A stretch of 13,831 nucleotides of DNA from Candidatus Atribacter fermentans (GTDB lineage Bacteria; Atribacterota; Atribacteria; Atribacterales; Atribacteraceae). The first letter of the stretch is position 1; each line of letters opens with the position of its first letter. Made by a program: the position numbers and the translations under genes. Under the pieces are notes generated by a model. The model was not told the origin of the DNA and did no database searches. It was given only the letters and a program-made list of their open reading frames with translations. The stretch spans positions 1 to 13,831 of the forward strand of contig JAAYUT010000043.1 of NCBI GenBank assembly GCA_012517485.1, given 5' to 3'. Positions 6,093-13,419 of the stretch are shown piece after piece.

Positions 6093-7622
6093 ATGAATGG
6101 TGTTGAAATGAAAGGAATCACCAAGACTTTTGGTCATGTTATAGCCAATCAAAAAATTGATTTTGACCTAAAATATGGAGAAATACATGCTCTTTTAGGA
6201 GAAAATGGTGCTGGCAAATCGACATTAATGAATATCTTATATGGGCTTTATCGTCCCGATTCCGGTACTATTTTTATTCAGGGCCAAAAATGTGATTTTC
6301 GTTCTCCCTTTGACGCTATCCGCGCTGGTATTGGGATGGTTCATCAGCACTTTATGCTTATTCCTGGACAAACTGTCTGGGAAAACATGATTTTAGGCTT
6401 AAATGATATTCCTCAAATTCTTCCTAAACCAGAAATAAAAAGACAAATACAGGAGTTATCAGAAAAATACTGTCTTCAAATCGATCCAATGTCTTTTGTC
6501 TGGCAATTATCAATTGGGGAGCAACAAAGGGTGGCTATTTTACAAATGCTCTATCGGAAGGCAAAATTACTGATTCTTGATGAACCAACGGCAGTATTAA
6601 CTCACCAAGAGAGCCAAAATTTATTTAAAATGCTTACCCGTATGGCAAAAGAAGGATATGGAATCATATTTATTTCTCATAAATTAGATGAAGTAATGAG
6701 TTTATCACACCGAATCACCATTCTTCGAAAAGGAGAAAAGGTGGGGTCAGTTCTTACCAGTGAAACAACCAAGGAGAAATTGGCGGAGATGATGATGGGC
6801 CAGAAATTTGTTTTCTCGATTCAAAAACAGCCAATTTCTGCAGGCTCTTTAGTTTTTGATATTCAAAACCTAAGAGTTCGTGGTGATCGGGGATTTCAAG
6901 TCATTCGAGACCTTTCCTTACAGATCTATCGAGGAGAAGTGTTGGGGCTAGCCGGTGTAGCAGGAAATGGCCAACAGGAACTATGTGAAGCCCTATCAGG
7001 GTTAAGAAGGATTGAGTCAGGAACAATAAAAATCAATCAGCAAGAGCTTGCCAATCGACCGCCTCGACATTTTATAAAAAAAGGGCTTCGCTATATTCCA
7101 GCTGACCGGCGTGGCGTTGGTTTAATTCCAAATATGATGGTCGATGAAAATGCAATTTTAAAGAAATATTGGAAAGACCCTATTTCTAAAGGGTCATTCA
7201 TTAATTGGCGAGAAGTTGATCGCTATGCCAATCATTTAGTTCGTAAATTTGATATTACTGTTCCTCATGTTCGATTTCCGGTAAAAAATCTTTCTGGGGG
7301 AAATCTGCAAAAATTAATGTTGGGAAGAGAGCTCAGTGATTCACCCCAAGTGATTCTTGCGATGCATCCTACCTGGGGTCTTGATGTTGCAGCGACAAAA
7401 TTTGTTCGGGAACAAATATTAAAAAAGAGAGACCAGGGAGCTGCAGTTCTTTTAATTTCTGAAGACATAGAAGAATTAGTATCATTAAGTGACCGATTAG
7501 CTGTCATATGTAAGGGAGAAATCATGGGGGTTATTGACAAACCACAGGAGATAACCCCTGAGGTTTTGGGTTTGATGATGGCAGGCACACCACTGAAAAA
7601 TATACAGAAGGTTTCTGCATGA
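6093..7622 (+). CDS. BMP-type ABC importer ATPase with two nucleotide-binding domains
   Basis: A 509-aa energising subunit of a simple-sugar/nucleoside-type ABC importer (RbsA/NupO-like build). The first NBD is complete: Walker A GENGAGKST (36-44), Gln85, signature LSIGE (139-143), Asp163-Glu164 and His196. The second NBD is degenerate in the way usual for this family: its Walker A position is GVAGNGQQ (288-295) with no Lys-Ser/Thr, its signature is LSGGN (400-404), its Walker B acidic pair is replaced by Met424-His425, and its H-loop His by Glu. I place the start at ATG 6093 with GGAGG (6080-6084) 8 bases upstream. The longer frame from TTG 6078 would put the ribosome binding site inside the coding region. 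The stop overlaps the next start by 4 bp (ATGA). The two permeases and the binding protein that follow support nucleoside, purine or related uptake. Confidence 0.9.
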   Translation: MNGVEMKGITKTFGHVIANQKIDFDLKYGEIHALLGENGAGKSTLMNILYGLYRPDSGTIFIQGQKCDFRSPFDAIRAGIGMVHQHFMLIPGQTVWENMILGLNDIPQILPKPEIKRQIQELSEKYCLQIDPMSFVWQLSIGEQQRVAILQMLYRKAKLLILDEPTAVLTHQESQNLFKMLTRMAKEGYGIIFISHKLDEVMSLSHRITILRKGEKVGSVLTSETTKEKLAEMMMGQKFVFSIQKQPISAGSLVFDIQNLRVRGDRGFQVIRDLSLQIYRGEVLGLAGVAGNGQQELCEALSGLRRIESGTIKINQQELANRPPRHFIKKGLRYIPADRRGVGLIPNMMVDENAILKKYWKDPISKGSFINWREVDRYANHLVRKFDITVPHVRFPVKNLSGGNLQKLMLGRELSDSPQVILAMHPTWGLDVAATKFVREQILKKRDQGAAVLLISEDIEELVSLSDRLAVICKGEIMGVIDKPQEITPEVLGLMMAGTPLKNIQKVSA

Positions 7623-8692
7623 GTATTTCTTTTCGTGTTGAAAAACGAACTTCACCTTCCTGGTTGTTAAGTATTTTCTTCCCTTTGATATCAGTTTTAT
7701 TAGCTCTGCTTAGCGGGTCAATTTTTTTAATCTTTCTCAAAGTATCTCCATTTCAGGCTTATCGAGAAATGTTTCAAACCGCCTTTGGTGATTGGTATGG
7801 AATAAGTGAAACCATAGTAAAAACCATTCCCTTAACTTTATCAGGTATTGCAGTTACTTTGGCTTTTAAGGCAACCCTTTGGAATATCGGTGCTGCTGGC
7901 CAAATTTTTTTAGGAGCTTTGGCAACAACTGCGGTAGTTCGATACTTATATGTAGATAATCGTTGGATCATGTTTGTTATTATGTTTCTATTTGCTGGCG
8001 TTGCTGGTGGTGGTTGGGCTGCTATAGCAGGATATTTAAAAGCCCGTTGGAATGTAAACGAAACCATAACTACCTTAATGTTAAATTATATCGCCATCCA
8101 CCTGGCGGATTATTTTATTTATGGACCATGGAAAGATCCGGGTAGCTTAGGTTTTCCCATGACTGCTCCTTTTCCAGAGGCAGCCCGGCTTCCAGTTTTT
8201 GTTGGAACCAGAATCCATTATGGATTATTTATTGCTATTTTTTTTGCAATTTTATTTTGGTTTATTTTGCGTTATACCCGTTGGGGATATGAAATACGGG
8301 TTATTGGTGAAAATCCTAAAGCCGCTCAATATGCTGGTATTTATTATTTAAGATATATTGTCCTGATCATGTTTATATCCGGAGCTATAGCTGGTATAGC
8401 CGGTATGGGAGAGGTTTCAGGTTTGCAAGGACGCTTACAGCATGGTTTTACTGCAGAATTTGGGTTTACTGCAATTATTATCGCTTGGCTGGCTCGCTTA
8501 AATCCTATTTCGGTTATGTTGGTTTCTTTTTTAATTGGCGCCCTTCAGGTTGGGGGCGAAAGTCTTCAAATTGTAATGCGATTACCCATAGCAAGTACCA
8601 TGGTATTACAAGGATTAATATTGTTTTTTGTTTTAGGAGGAGAATATTTTCGAAATTATCGAATCCAGCTTATCAGAGGAGATGAAGACTAA
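7619..8692 (+). CDS. BMP-type ABC importer permease 1 (NupP-like)
   Basis: A 357-aa inner-membrane subunit of the importer, BPD_transp_2 (LivM/RbsC-like) family. It has a long N-terminal membrane segment (about 17-40) and eight or so further hydrophobic segments. The NETITTLMLNYIA stretch near residues 144-156 and the GENPKAAQYAGI cytoplasmic loop near 231-242 are characteristic of the larger of the two permeases in BMP/Nup-type systems. The start ATG overlaps the ATPase stop (ATGA, 7619-7622), with AGAAGG just upstream inside the ATPase gene, so translation is coupled. The second permease starts immediately after its stop. The two permeases probably form a heterodimeric channel. Substrate cannot be read from this subunit. 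Confidence 0.9.
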   Translation: MSISFRVEKRTSPSWLLSIFFPLISVLLALLSGSIFLIFLKVSPFQAYREMFQTAFGDWYGISETIVKTIPLTLSGIAVTLAFKATLWNIGAAGQIFLGALATTAVVRYLYVDNRWIMFVIMFLFAGVAGGGWAAIAGYLKARWNVNETITTLMLNYIAIHLADYFIYGPWKDPGSLGFPMTAPFPEAARLPVFVGTRIHYGLFIAIFFAILFWFILRYTRWGYEIRVIGENPKAAQYAGIYYLRYIVLIMFISGAIAGIAGMGEVSGLQGRLQHGFTAEFGFTAIIIAWLARLNPISVMLVSFLIGALQVGGESLQIVMRLPIASTMVLQGLILFFVLGGEYFRNYRIQLIRGDED

Positions 8693-9622
8693 ATGGAGAT
8701 GATTATTTCCATTCTGGCAGCAGCCGTGCGCAGTGGTACTCCCATTTTATTTGCCACTTTAGGAGAAATTATTACTGAAAAGTCTGGGATATTAAACCTC
8801 GGATTAGAAGGAATAATGCTCATAGGAGCTCTGACTGGTTTTTCAATAACTTTATCAAGTGGGAATCCTTGGTTAGGGATTATGGGTGCTTTTTTTGTGG
8901 GAGCTTTTTTAACTCTCATCCATGGTTTTATTTCTATTACACTAAAAGGTAACCAAGTGGTAAGCGGTTTAGCAATGACAATATTTGGAACGGGGGTCAG
9001 TTCCCTTATGGGGAAAGCCTTTATTGGTAAGACCATTCCAGGTTTATTGAAAACTCCCTTTCCAGTTTTAAACCGAATTCCTATTCTTGGTCAAATTTTT
9101 TTTAATCATGACCCGCTGGTATATTGTTCTTTTTTCTTAATCATTTTTCTAACATGGTTTTTCATTTCGACCCGGATAGGTTTAAACCTACGAGCAGTAG
9201 GCGATAGTCCGAGAGCTGCTGATGCAATGGGATTAAACGTCAATCGAATTCGATATTTAGCGGTGTTTATTGGTGGCGGTATCATTGCCTTAGGTGGAGC
9301 TTATCTCTCAGTGGCTTATAATAAAATGTGGGCTGAATCAATGACTGCAGGAAGGGGTTGGATTGCTGTAGCACTGGTCATATTCGCAATCTGGAATCCA
9401 ACCCGAGCTGCTTTAGGAGCTTATCTTTTTGGGGGGGTAGAAGCTTTTCAATTAAGACTCCAAGCTTCAGGTACGACGATTCCAACCTCCTTACTTCTCA
9501 TGCTTCCCTATCTTCTTACCGTAAGTGTTCTTATTTTTATTTCAATTGGAAAAGGTAAGGGCATCCTATTTGGAGCCCCAGCTTTTTTGGGACAACCCTA
9601 TTTTCGTGAGGAAAGTGAATAA
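8693..9622 (+). CDS. BMP-type ABC importer permease 2 (NupQ-like)
   Basis: A 309-aa BPD_transp_2 permease, the shorter partner of the preceding gene. Family motifs are clear: GILNLGLEGIMLIGA near residues 31-45, GNQVVSGLAMTIFG near 87-100, and the cytoplasmic loop AVGDSPRAADAMGLNV near 168-183. Eight or so hydrophobic segments are seen. The ATG directly follows the TAA of the first permease (no gap), with AGGAG inside that gene about a dozen bases upstream. A second in-frame ATG at 8699 is possible. The order ATPase, long permease, short permease is the standard Nup/BMP arrangement. The binding-protein gene follows after 71 bp. Confidence 0.9.
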   Translation: MEMIISILAAAVRSGTPILFATLGEIITEKSGILNLGLEGIMLIGALTGFSITLSSGNPWLGIMGAFFVGAFLTLIHGFISITLKGNQVVSGLAMTIFGTGVSSLMGKAFIGKTIPGLLKTPFPVLNRIPILGQIFFNHDPLVYCSFFLIIFLTWFFISTRIGLNLRAVGDSPRAADAMGLNVNRIRYLAVFIGGGIIALGGAYLSVAYNKMWAESMTAGRGWIAVALVIFAIWNPTRAALGAYLFGGVEAFQLRLQASGTTIPTSLLLMLPYLLTVSVLIFISIGKGKGILFGAPAFLGQPYFREESE

Positions 9623-9634
9623 AATTAATAAATA

Positions 9635-9672
9635 TCAAGTATAATTTCTTTACTACTCATTTATTATATTGA
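9635..9672 (+). other. Hairpin between permease 2 and binding-protein genes
   Basis: TCAAGTATAAT (9635-9645) pairs with ATTATATTGA (9663-9672): ten pairs with one bulged G and a 17-nt loop. It ends one or two bases before the binding protein's ribosome binding site (AAAGGGAG, 9674-9681). Similar intercistronic hairpins protect highly expressed binding-protein mRNA in other ABC operons. The left arm includes a TATAAT (9640-9645) with no usable -35, so an internal promoter is less likely but not excluded. Confidence 0.35.
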
Positions 9673-9693
9673 GAAAGGGAGTGTCATAAGAAA

Positions 9694-10782
9694 ATGAAGA
9701 ATTGGGTATGGTTATTTGTTTTGGTCATTATTTTCATCATCGGATCAGTTGCTTTGGCTTTTAATCCAATTCCTGCAGAAGACCTTAAGATTGGATTTGT
9801 TTTTGTAGGGCCAGTAGGAGACGGTGGATGGAGTTATATGCATGATCAAGGACGGCAAGCTATCGAAAAAGCTTTCCCTGGAGTCACGACGATGTATGCC
9901 GAATCAGTTCCTGAGGGACCAGATTGTGCTCGAGTTATGGAACAATTTGTTCGAAATGGGGCAAAGTTGGTTTTTGCAACTTCATTTGGGTATATGGATC
10001 AAGTCATAGAAGTTGCGAAAAAGTACCCCGACGTTATTTTCATGCATTGCTCGGGATACAAAACGGCAGATAATGTCGGTGTCTATTTTGGGAGAATGTA
10101 TCAGGCTCGTTACTTATCCGGATTGGTAGCGGGAAGCATGACGAAGAGCAATATAATCGGTTTTCCGGCAGCTCATCCGATTCCTGAAGTAATCCGTATG
10201 ATTAATGCTTTTACCTTAGGGGTTCGGAAAGTGAACCCAGAAGCGAAAGTAAAGGTTGTTTGGCTTTATTCTTGGTTTGACCCGGGAAAAGAAAAAGAAG
10301 CTACCAAAGCACTTATAGATGCGGGAGCAGACGTGATTGGTATGCATGCCGATTCTGGATCAACTCCACAAACTGCTGAAGAGTCAGGTGTATATGTTAT
10401 TGGTTATAACAATGATATGTCCAATTATGCGCCGACGAAATGTCTTACTTCATCAGTTTGGGACTGGTCAACGATCTATATTGATGTTGTAAAAAAGGTC
10501 ATAGAAGGAACCTGGAAATCCGAAGAGAGTTGGTGGGGGATGGAAACTGGTATAGTCAAACTCACACCCTTTAGTCAGAACGTACCAGAGGAAGTGAAAA
10601 ACTTGGTTCGTGAAGAACAGGAGAAAATAATCAATGGAACCTGGGATGTTTTTTGGGGTCCAATCAAAGACCAAAATGGAAATGAAAAAGTAGCAGAAGG
10701 GCAGAAAATGTCTGATCAAGAAATTTTATCTTTTTCATGGTTTGTTGAGGGAGTAGAGGGAGAAATTCCGGTAAGTCAATAA
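9694..10782 (+). CDS. BMP family ABC importer substrate-binding protein
   Basis: A 362-aa periplasmic binding protein of the BMP (basic membrane protein, PnrA/Med-like) family. It captures the solute for the importer encoded just upstream. The N-terminus is a classical signal peptide: a hydrophobic core at about 4-19, then SVALA with a likely cut after Ala22. No cysteine lies near the cut, so it is a soluble periplasmic protein, unlike the lipoproteins of monoderms. The mature start KIGFVFVGPVGDGGW (32-46) and the following SYMHDQGR are hallmark BMP sequence. Later come VYFGRMYQARYLSGL and HADSGSTPQTAE. Characterised BMP proteins bind purine nucleosides, purine bases or riboflavin. The many aromatic residues fit such a ring-shaped ligand, but the exact one is unknown. 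The gene is last in the operon; in many Nup systems it comes first. Confidence 0.92.
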   Translation: MKNWVWLFVLVIIFIIGSVALAFNPIPAEDLKIGFVFVGPVGDGGWSYMHDQGRQAIEKAFPGVTTMYAESVPEGPDCARVMEQFVRNGAKLVFATSFGYMDQVIEVAKKYPDVIFMHCSGYKTADNVGVYFGRMYQARYLSGLVAGSMTKSNIIGFPAAHPIPEVIRMINAFTLGVRKVNPEAKVKVVWLYSWFDPGKEKEATKALIDAGADVIGMHADSGSTPQTAEESGVYVIGYNNDMSNYAPTKCLTSSVWDWSTIYIDVVKKVIEGTWKSEESWWGMETGIVKLTPFSQNVPEEVKNLVREEQEKIINGTWDVFWGPIKDQNGNEKVAEGQKMSDQEILSFSWFVEGVEGEIPVSQ

Positions 10783-10817
10783 GTTAAAGTTCTAAGTATT
10801 AAAAATAGATAACTTTT

Positions 10818-10864
10818 CCATCGAGCCAGCATATCAAATCTAAAAAATTTTGTTGGCTCGATGG
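10818..10864 (+). terminator. Strong 13-bp hairpin after the ABC importer operon, no U-tract
   Basis: CCATCGAGCCAGC (10818-10830) pairs with GTTGGCTCGATGG (10852-10864): 13 pairs with a single G-U, around a 21-nt loop containing AAAAAATTTT. It begins 36 nt after the binding-protein stop and is the strongest stem in the window. Neither strand has a T-run after it, so it is not a canonical intrinsic terminator. It may be a 3'-end stabiliser, a Rho-assisted end, or a symmetrical DNA element. Confidence 0.55.
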
Positions 10865-10874
10865 ATATAAGCTA

Positions 10875-10903
10875 TTGAAAATCTGATGTTGAAAGATTAT
10901 ACT
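10875..10903 (+). promoter_or_regulatory. Distal promoter of the decarboxylase gene
   Basis: TTGAAA (10875-10880) and TATACT (10898-10903) are 17 bp apart. Each matches 5 of 6 consensus positions, one of the best sigma-70-type promoters in the window. Transcription would start near 10910 and give a leader of about 120 nt before the decarboxylase, containing the attenuator-like structure at 10916-10974. Confidence 0.55.
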
Positions 10904-10915
10904 TCACAATTGTCA

Positions 10916-10974
10916 GAACGAGAGCTTCTTGTGCATTGATACAAAATTTATCCCCTAAGAGAGATCGTTTTTTT
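10916..10974 (+). promoter_or_regulatory. Possible transcription attenuator in the decarboxylase leader
   Basis: GAACGA (10916-10921) can pair with TCGTTT (10965-10970). Inside it TTCTT (10926-10930) pairs with AAGAG (10957-10961), giving 11 pairs with two G-U. The structure ends in a run of seven T (10968-10974). This looks like a long imperfect terminator stem between the distal promoter and the gene, with the proximal promoter just after it. The stem is AU-rich with a large loop, so it is only a candidate. Confidence 0.35.
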
Positions 10975-10976
10975 GC

Positions 10977-11005
10977 TTCAAATTTGTGAGTTTGTTTTCC
11001 ATAAT
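10977..11005 (+). promoter_or_regulatory. Proximal promoter of the decarboxylase gene
   Basis: TTCAAA (10977-10982) and CATAAT (11000-11005) have exactly 17 bp between them, matching 4 of 6 and 5 of 6 consensus positions. Transcription would begin near 11012, just before the AGGAG ribosome binding site (11015-11019). The leader would be very short and would bypass the upstream attenuator-like structure. Confidence 0.45.
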
Positions 11006-11029
11006 TTAAATAACAGGAGTTGATTATTT

Positions 11030-12178
11030 TTGGAGAGAAATAACCTTTCAACCAGTGTATTTGGATTAAGTTATGACCAAATTGATTCTTTGATTGAACA
11101 GCATGATACTCCGCTTTTTATTATTAATCGAGAAAAATTAATAGATAATTATCAAGCCTTTCGGTCTTTTTTCCCAGGAGTTGAAATTTATTATGCCTTG
11201 AAAGCAAATCCTCATCCTTATATTATCCAGGTTTTAGGGGAAATTGGTTCTTCGTTTGATGTTGCTTCTCTTCAAGAAATTCAACTGGTATTAAGCTATG
11301 GTATTTCTCCTCAGCGCTTGATATTTGCTAATACGATTAAAAGAAAAAAGGGTATCCGGTTTGCTAAAGAAAATGGGATTACTCGCATGACTTACGACAA
11401 TTTTGACGAAATTGGTAAAATAGCGCGAGTTTATCCCGAGGCATCGGTTATATTGAGAATTAAAACTCCATCGGTTGGGAGTCGAATAAATTTATCTTAT
11501 AAATTTGGTGCTGAACCACAAGAAGCACTGGATTTGTTGCTCCAAGCAAGGGATGCCGGTTTGAATCCTATTGGTATCAGTTTTCATGTAGGCTCTCCCT
11601 GCACCAATGTGGAAAATTATATTGCTTCTCTTAAATTAGTGGTTCAAATTTTTGAACAGGCAGCAATCAAGGGAATTCATCTTACTATCGTCGATATTGG
11701 AGGCGGCTTTCCGCTTCAGGTTTACCAAACACAAAATAATGAAGTCAGTGTTGAATCTATGGGTAAAACATTGACTCCTTTATTGTTAGAGTACTTTGGC
11801 AGAGATTGCACGTTTGTTGCCGAACCAGGAAGGAGTTTGGTTGGAAGTGCCGGATTGTTAATTTCAAAAGTCATTGGACGAGCTAAACGTTCAGGGAAAA
11901 ACTGGTATTATTTAGACGATGGTTATTATGGGACATTTTCAGCCATACCTTTTGATAAATCGATTTTTGAATTTTATACTCTGAAAGATGATACTGAAAA
12001 ATATCCATGTATTTTAGCAGGACCGACATGTGATTCAATTGACGTTATTGCCGATGGAGTTATGATGCCAGAAATGGAACTGGATGATTTGGTATTCGTT
12101 CCCAATATTGGTGCCTATTCGTGGGCTTCGGCTACGACATTCAATGGTTTTGATAAACCTAAAGTCATTTTATCCTGA
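11030..12178 (+). CDS. PLP-dependent ornithine/lysine decarboxylase, alanine-racemase fold (group IV)
   Basis: Decarboxylates ornithine and/or lysine to putrescine or cadaverine, a polyamine pathway step in the cytoplasm. The 382-aa protein has the full motif set: PLP Lys58 in YYALKANP, His186-Ser189 (HVGS), the glycine loop DIGGGFP (222-228), EPGR (265-268), and the cross-subunit active-site pair Cys334-Asp335 in GPTCDS. The C-terminal PNIGAYSWASATTFNGF matches the ornithine decarboxylase end. Asp309 in IPFDKS occupies the place of the Asp that contacts the distal amine in ornithine decarboxylases, which argues against diaminopimelate or carboxynorspermidine decarboxylase. Ornithine versus lysine cannot be decided. 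The start is TTG at 11030 with AGGAG (11015-11019) 10 bases upstream. It appears monocistronic, with its own promoters. Confidence 0.9.
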   Translation: MERNNLSTSVFGLSYDQIDSLIEQHDTPLFIINREKLIDNYQAFRSFFPGVEIYYALKANPHPYIIQVLGEIGSSFDVASLQEIQLVLSYGISPQRLIFANTIKRKKGIRFAKENGITRMTYDNFDEIGKIARVYPEASVILRIKTPSVGSRINLSYKFGAEPQEALDLLLQARDAGLNPIGISFHVGSPCTNVENYIASLKLVVQIFEQAAIKGIHLTIVDIGGGFPLQVYQTQNNEVSVESMGKTLTPLLLEYFGRDCTFVAEPGRSLVGSAGLLISKVIGRAKRSGKNWYYLDDGYYGTFSAIPFDKSIFEFYTLKDDTEKYPCILAGPTCDSIDVIADGVMMPEMELDDLVFVPNIGAYSWASATTFNGFDKPKVILS

Positions 12179-12208
12179 AAATATTGGAACGAGTGAAAAG
12201 CGGTCTAA

Positions 12209-12295
12209 CAGAAAAGACAAAGGCACAACCCCCTTGAATGCCTCCTCGATAAGGAGTATGAACGCCTATCCAAAATAACTTTGTACACTTTTCAG
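12209..12295. repeat. MITE-like inverted-repeat segment
   Basis: CAGAAAAGACAAAG (12209-12222) faces CTTTGTACACTTTTCAG (12279-12295). Reversed, the right end reads CTGAAAAG-TGT-ACAAAG, so the arms agree except for one mismatch and a 3-nt insertion. Inside is a second hairpin, CTCCT/AGGAG (12242-12256). No gene is seen in 12179-12340. It may be a small non-autonomous element or a worn insertion-sequence end. The TGTACACTTTTCAG end resembles, from memory, terminal repeats of some IS21-type elements. It could also act as a bidirectional terminator between the two convergent genes. Confidence 0.35.
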
Positions 12296-12340
12296 GATGA
12301 GAATATTCAACATATTTCGTAATAAAGAATGAGTATAAGT

Positions 12341-13291
12341 TTAGGCAAAACGTATATTGAATTCGGGGCATACCGGTAAACAATACCCACATGCTAAGCA
12401 TTTTTCATAGTTGATTAAAGGACGATCAGATCCCATGGTAATAGCCCCTGAAGGACAGGTTTCTGAACATATTCGGCATTTCCGGCAAAAATTAAGGATA
12501 ACCGGTTTTTTCTGTTTTCGGTCCAAGCATTGATTTAGGAGTTCTTGAGGAATTGATTGTTGATTAAAATGGAGGAGATGAAAATCTAACTCGACCTCTT
12601 TTACCACACCTATTGCAATTGAACTAATTTCTCTAATATTACGTACAAATTCGATAGCATCAACTAGACGATCAATACAATGACCACCAGCGAGGACTTT
12701 CATGGCATAAATTCCTTTTCCCCTCAAATAAGCTTTTTGGATAGCTTTCACCATGGTTGAAGTATTTCCTCTAATAATACCCATTCCATCGATATTAATA
12801 ATTGGGAAAATAATATCAATATCTGATACTTCTGCAGCTTTTTCAACAACATCAACAGCATGGGTTGATATTCCAATAGCTTGAACTATACCCTTCTTTT
12901 TATAGTCTTTTAAACATTCAAATGCACCTTTTCTTTCTTCAAAAACAGCTGGTGTTGCACGAGCTGCATGTAAATGAAAAATATTGATTAGAGATCGGCC
13001 TAATTCCTTTTGAGCCTTAAAAATGCTTTTTTCCATTTCTTCATAGGTTGATGCAGTAGATTTGGTGGCTATAATAGCCTCTGGGCAATCAATTAATGCT
13101 TTTTGCAGGTATGGGTAGGTTTGATAACTTTCAGCAGTATCAAAAAAGTTTACTCCATGATTCCAGGCTTTCCGAATTAAGTGGGCTCCGTAATCTATCG
13201 GAATATTGGCTTGAAGAGGTCCCATAGGAAGCGCTCCAAAGCAAAACTCGGTAACAAGTAGATCGAGCTTCCCCATCCTATTCTTTTTCAT
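12341..13291 (-). CDS. Aldo/keto reductase fused to a two-[4Fe-4S] ferredoxin domain
   Basis: A 316-aa predicted oxidoreductase. The N-terminal TIM barrel keeps the aldo/keto reductase catalytic tetrad: Asp51 and Tyr56 (FFDTAESY), Lys77 (IATKST) and His108 (FHLH). The C-terminus carries two complete cluster-binding motifs: Cys269-272-275 with Cys279, and Cys298-301-304 with Cys308, each followed by Pro. The protein ends eight residues after the last cysteine. Such fusions are common in anaerobes and suggest electron exchange with ferredoxin; the substrate is unknown. I choose ATG 13291 (AAAGGA at 13302-13307, spacing 10). The open frame runs on to 13378, but that extension would cover the promoter and palindrome and does not look like a barrel N-terminus. 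No partner genes are adjacent. Confidence 0.85.
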   Translation of the reverse strand: MKKNRMGKLDLLVTEFCFGALPMGPLQANIPIDYGAHLIRKAWNHGVNFFDTAESYQTYPYLQKALIDCPEAIIATKSTASTYEEMEKSIFKAQKELGRSLINIFHLHAARATPAVFEERKGAFECLKDYKKKGIVQAIGISTHAVDVVEKAAEVSDIDIIFPIINIDGMGIIRGNTSTMVKAIQKAYLRGKGIYAMKVLAGGHCIDRLVDAIEFVRNIREISSIAIGVVKEVELDFHLLHFNQQSIPQELLNQCLDRKQKKPVILNFCRKCRICSETCPSGAITMGSDRPLINYEKCLACGYCLPVCPEFNIRFA

Positions 13292-13351
13292 ATCTTCATC
13301 ATCCTTTCCCGGGTTCTCTGCCTTTTTATTTTCTACTGATCGAAATAAAAC

Positions 13352-13370
13352 AAGTGTTATTGTAACACTT
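13352..13370 (-). promoter_or_regulatory. 19-bp palindrome over the extended -10 of the aldo/keto reductase gene
   Basis: AAGTGTTA (13352-13359) and TAACACTT (13363-13370) are perfect 8-bp arms around TTG. On the minus strand the centre reads TGTTACAAT, an extended -10 (TGn plus TACAAT, 5 of 6; the hexamer is 13359-13364), with only a weak -35. Transcription would start just downstream, about 60 nt before ATG 13291. A repressor bound here would block RNA polymerase directly. I do not recognise the site as belonging to a known regulator. Confidence 0.6.
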
Positions 13371-13419
13371 TTAATCACTGAATTTAAGTCAGTTTCACTA
13401 TCTTATTCCCGATAGCATA

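Noticed and set aside
7265..7588. 107-codon minus-strand frame opposite the ATPase gene
   Set aside because: Covers conserved motifs of NBD2 on the other strand and has no recognisable features of its own.
6800..7622. Loss of catalytic residues in the second ATPase domain as a defect
   Set aside because: Degenerate second NBD motifs are normal in the RbsA/NupO-type double ATPases.
8689..9036. 115-codon open frame on the minus strand opposite permease 2
   Set aside because: Lies wholly against a clear permease gene, has low-complexity Pro/Ile/Lys content, no ribosome binding site and no family resemblance; it is the shadow of the permease codons.
12165..12401. 78-codon minus-strand frame across the decarboxylase-AKR gap
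   Set aside because: It overlaps the ferredoxin end in another frame and runs through the inverted-repeat segment; the product resembles no protein I know.
13292..13378. N-terminal extension of the aldo/keto reductase to 13378
   Set aside because: It would place a perfect palindrome and promoter inside the coding region; the good ribosome binding site is before ATG 13291, where the barrel sequence begins.
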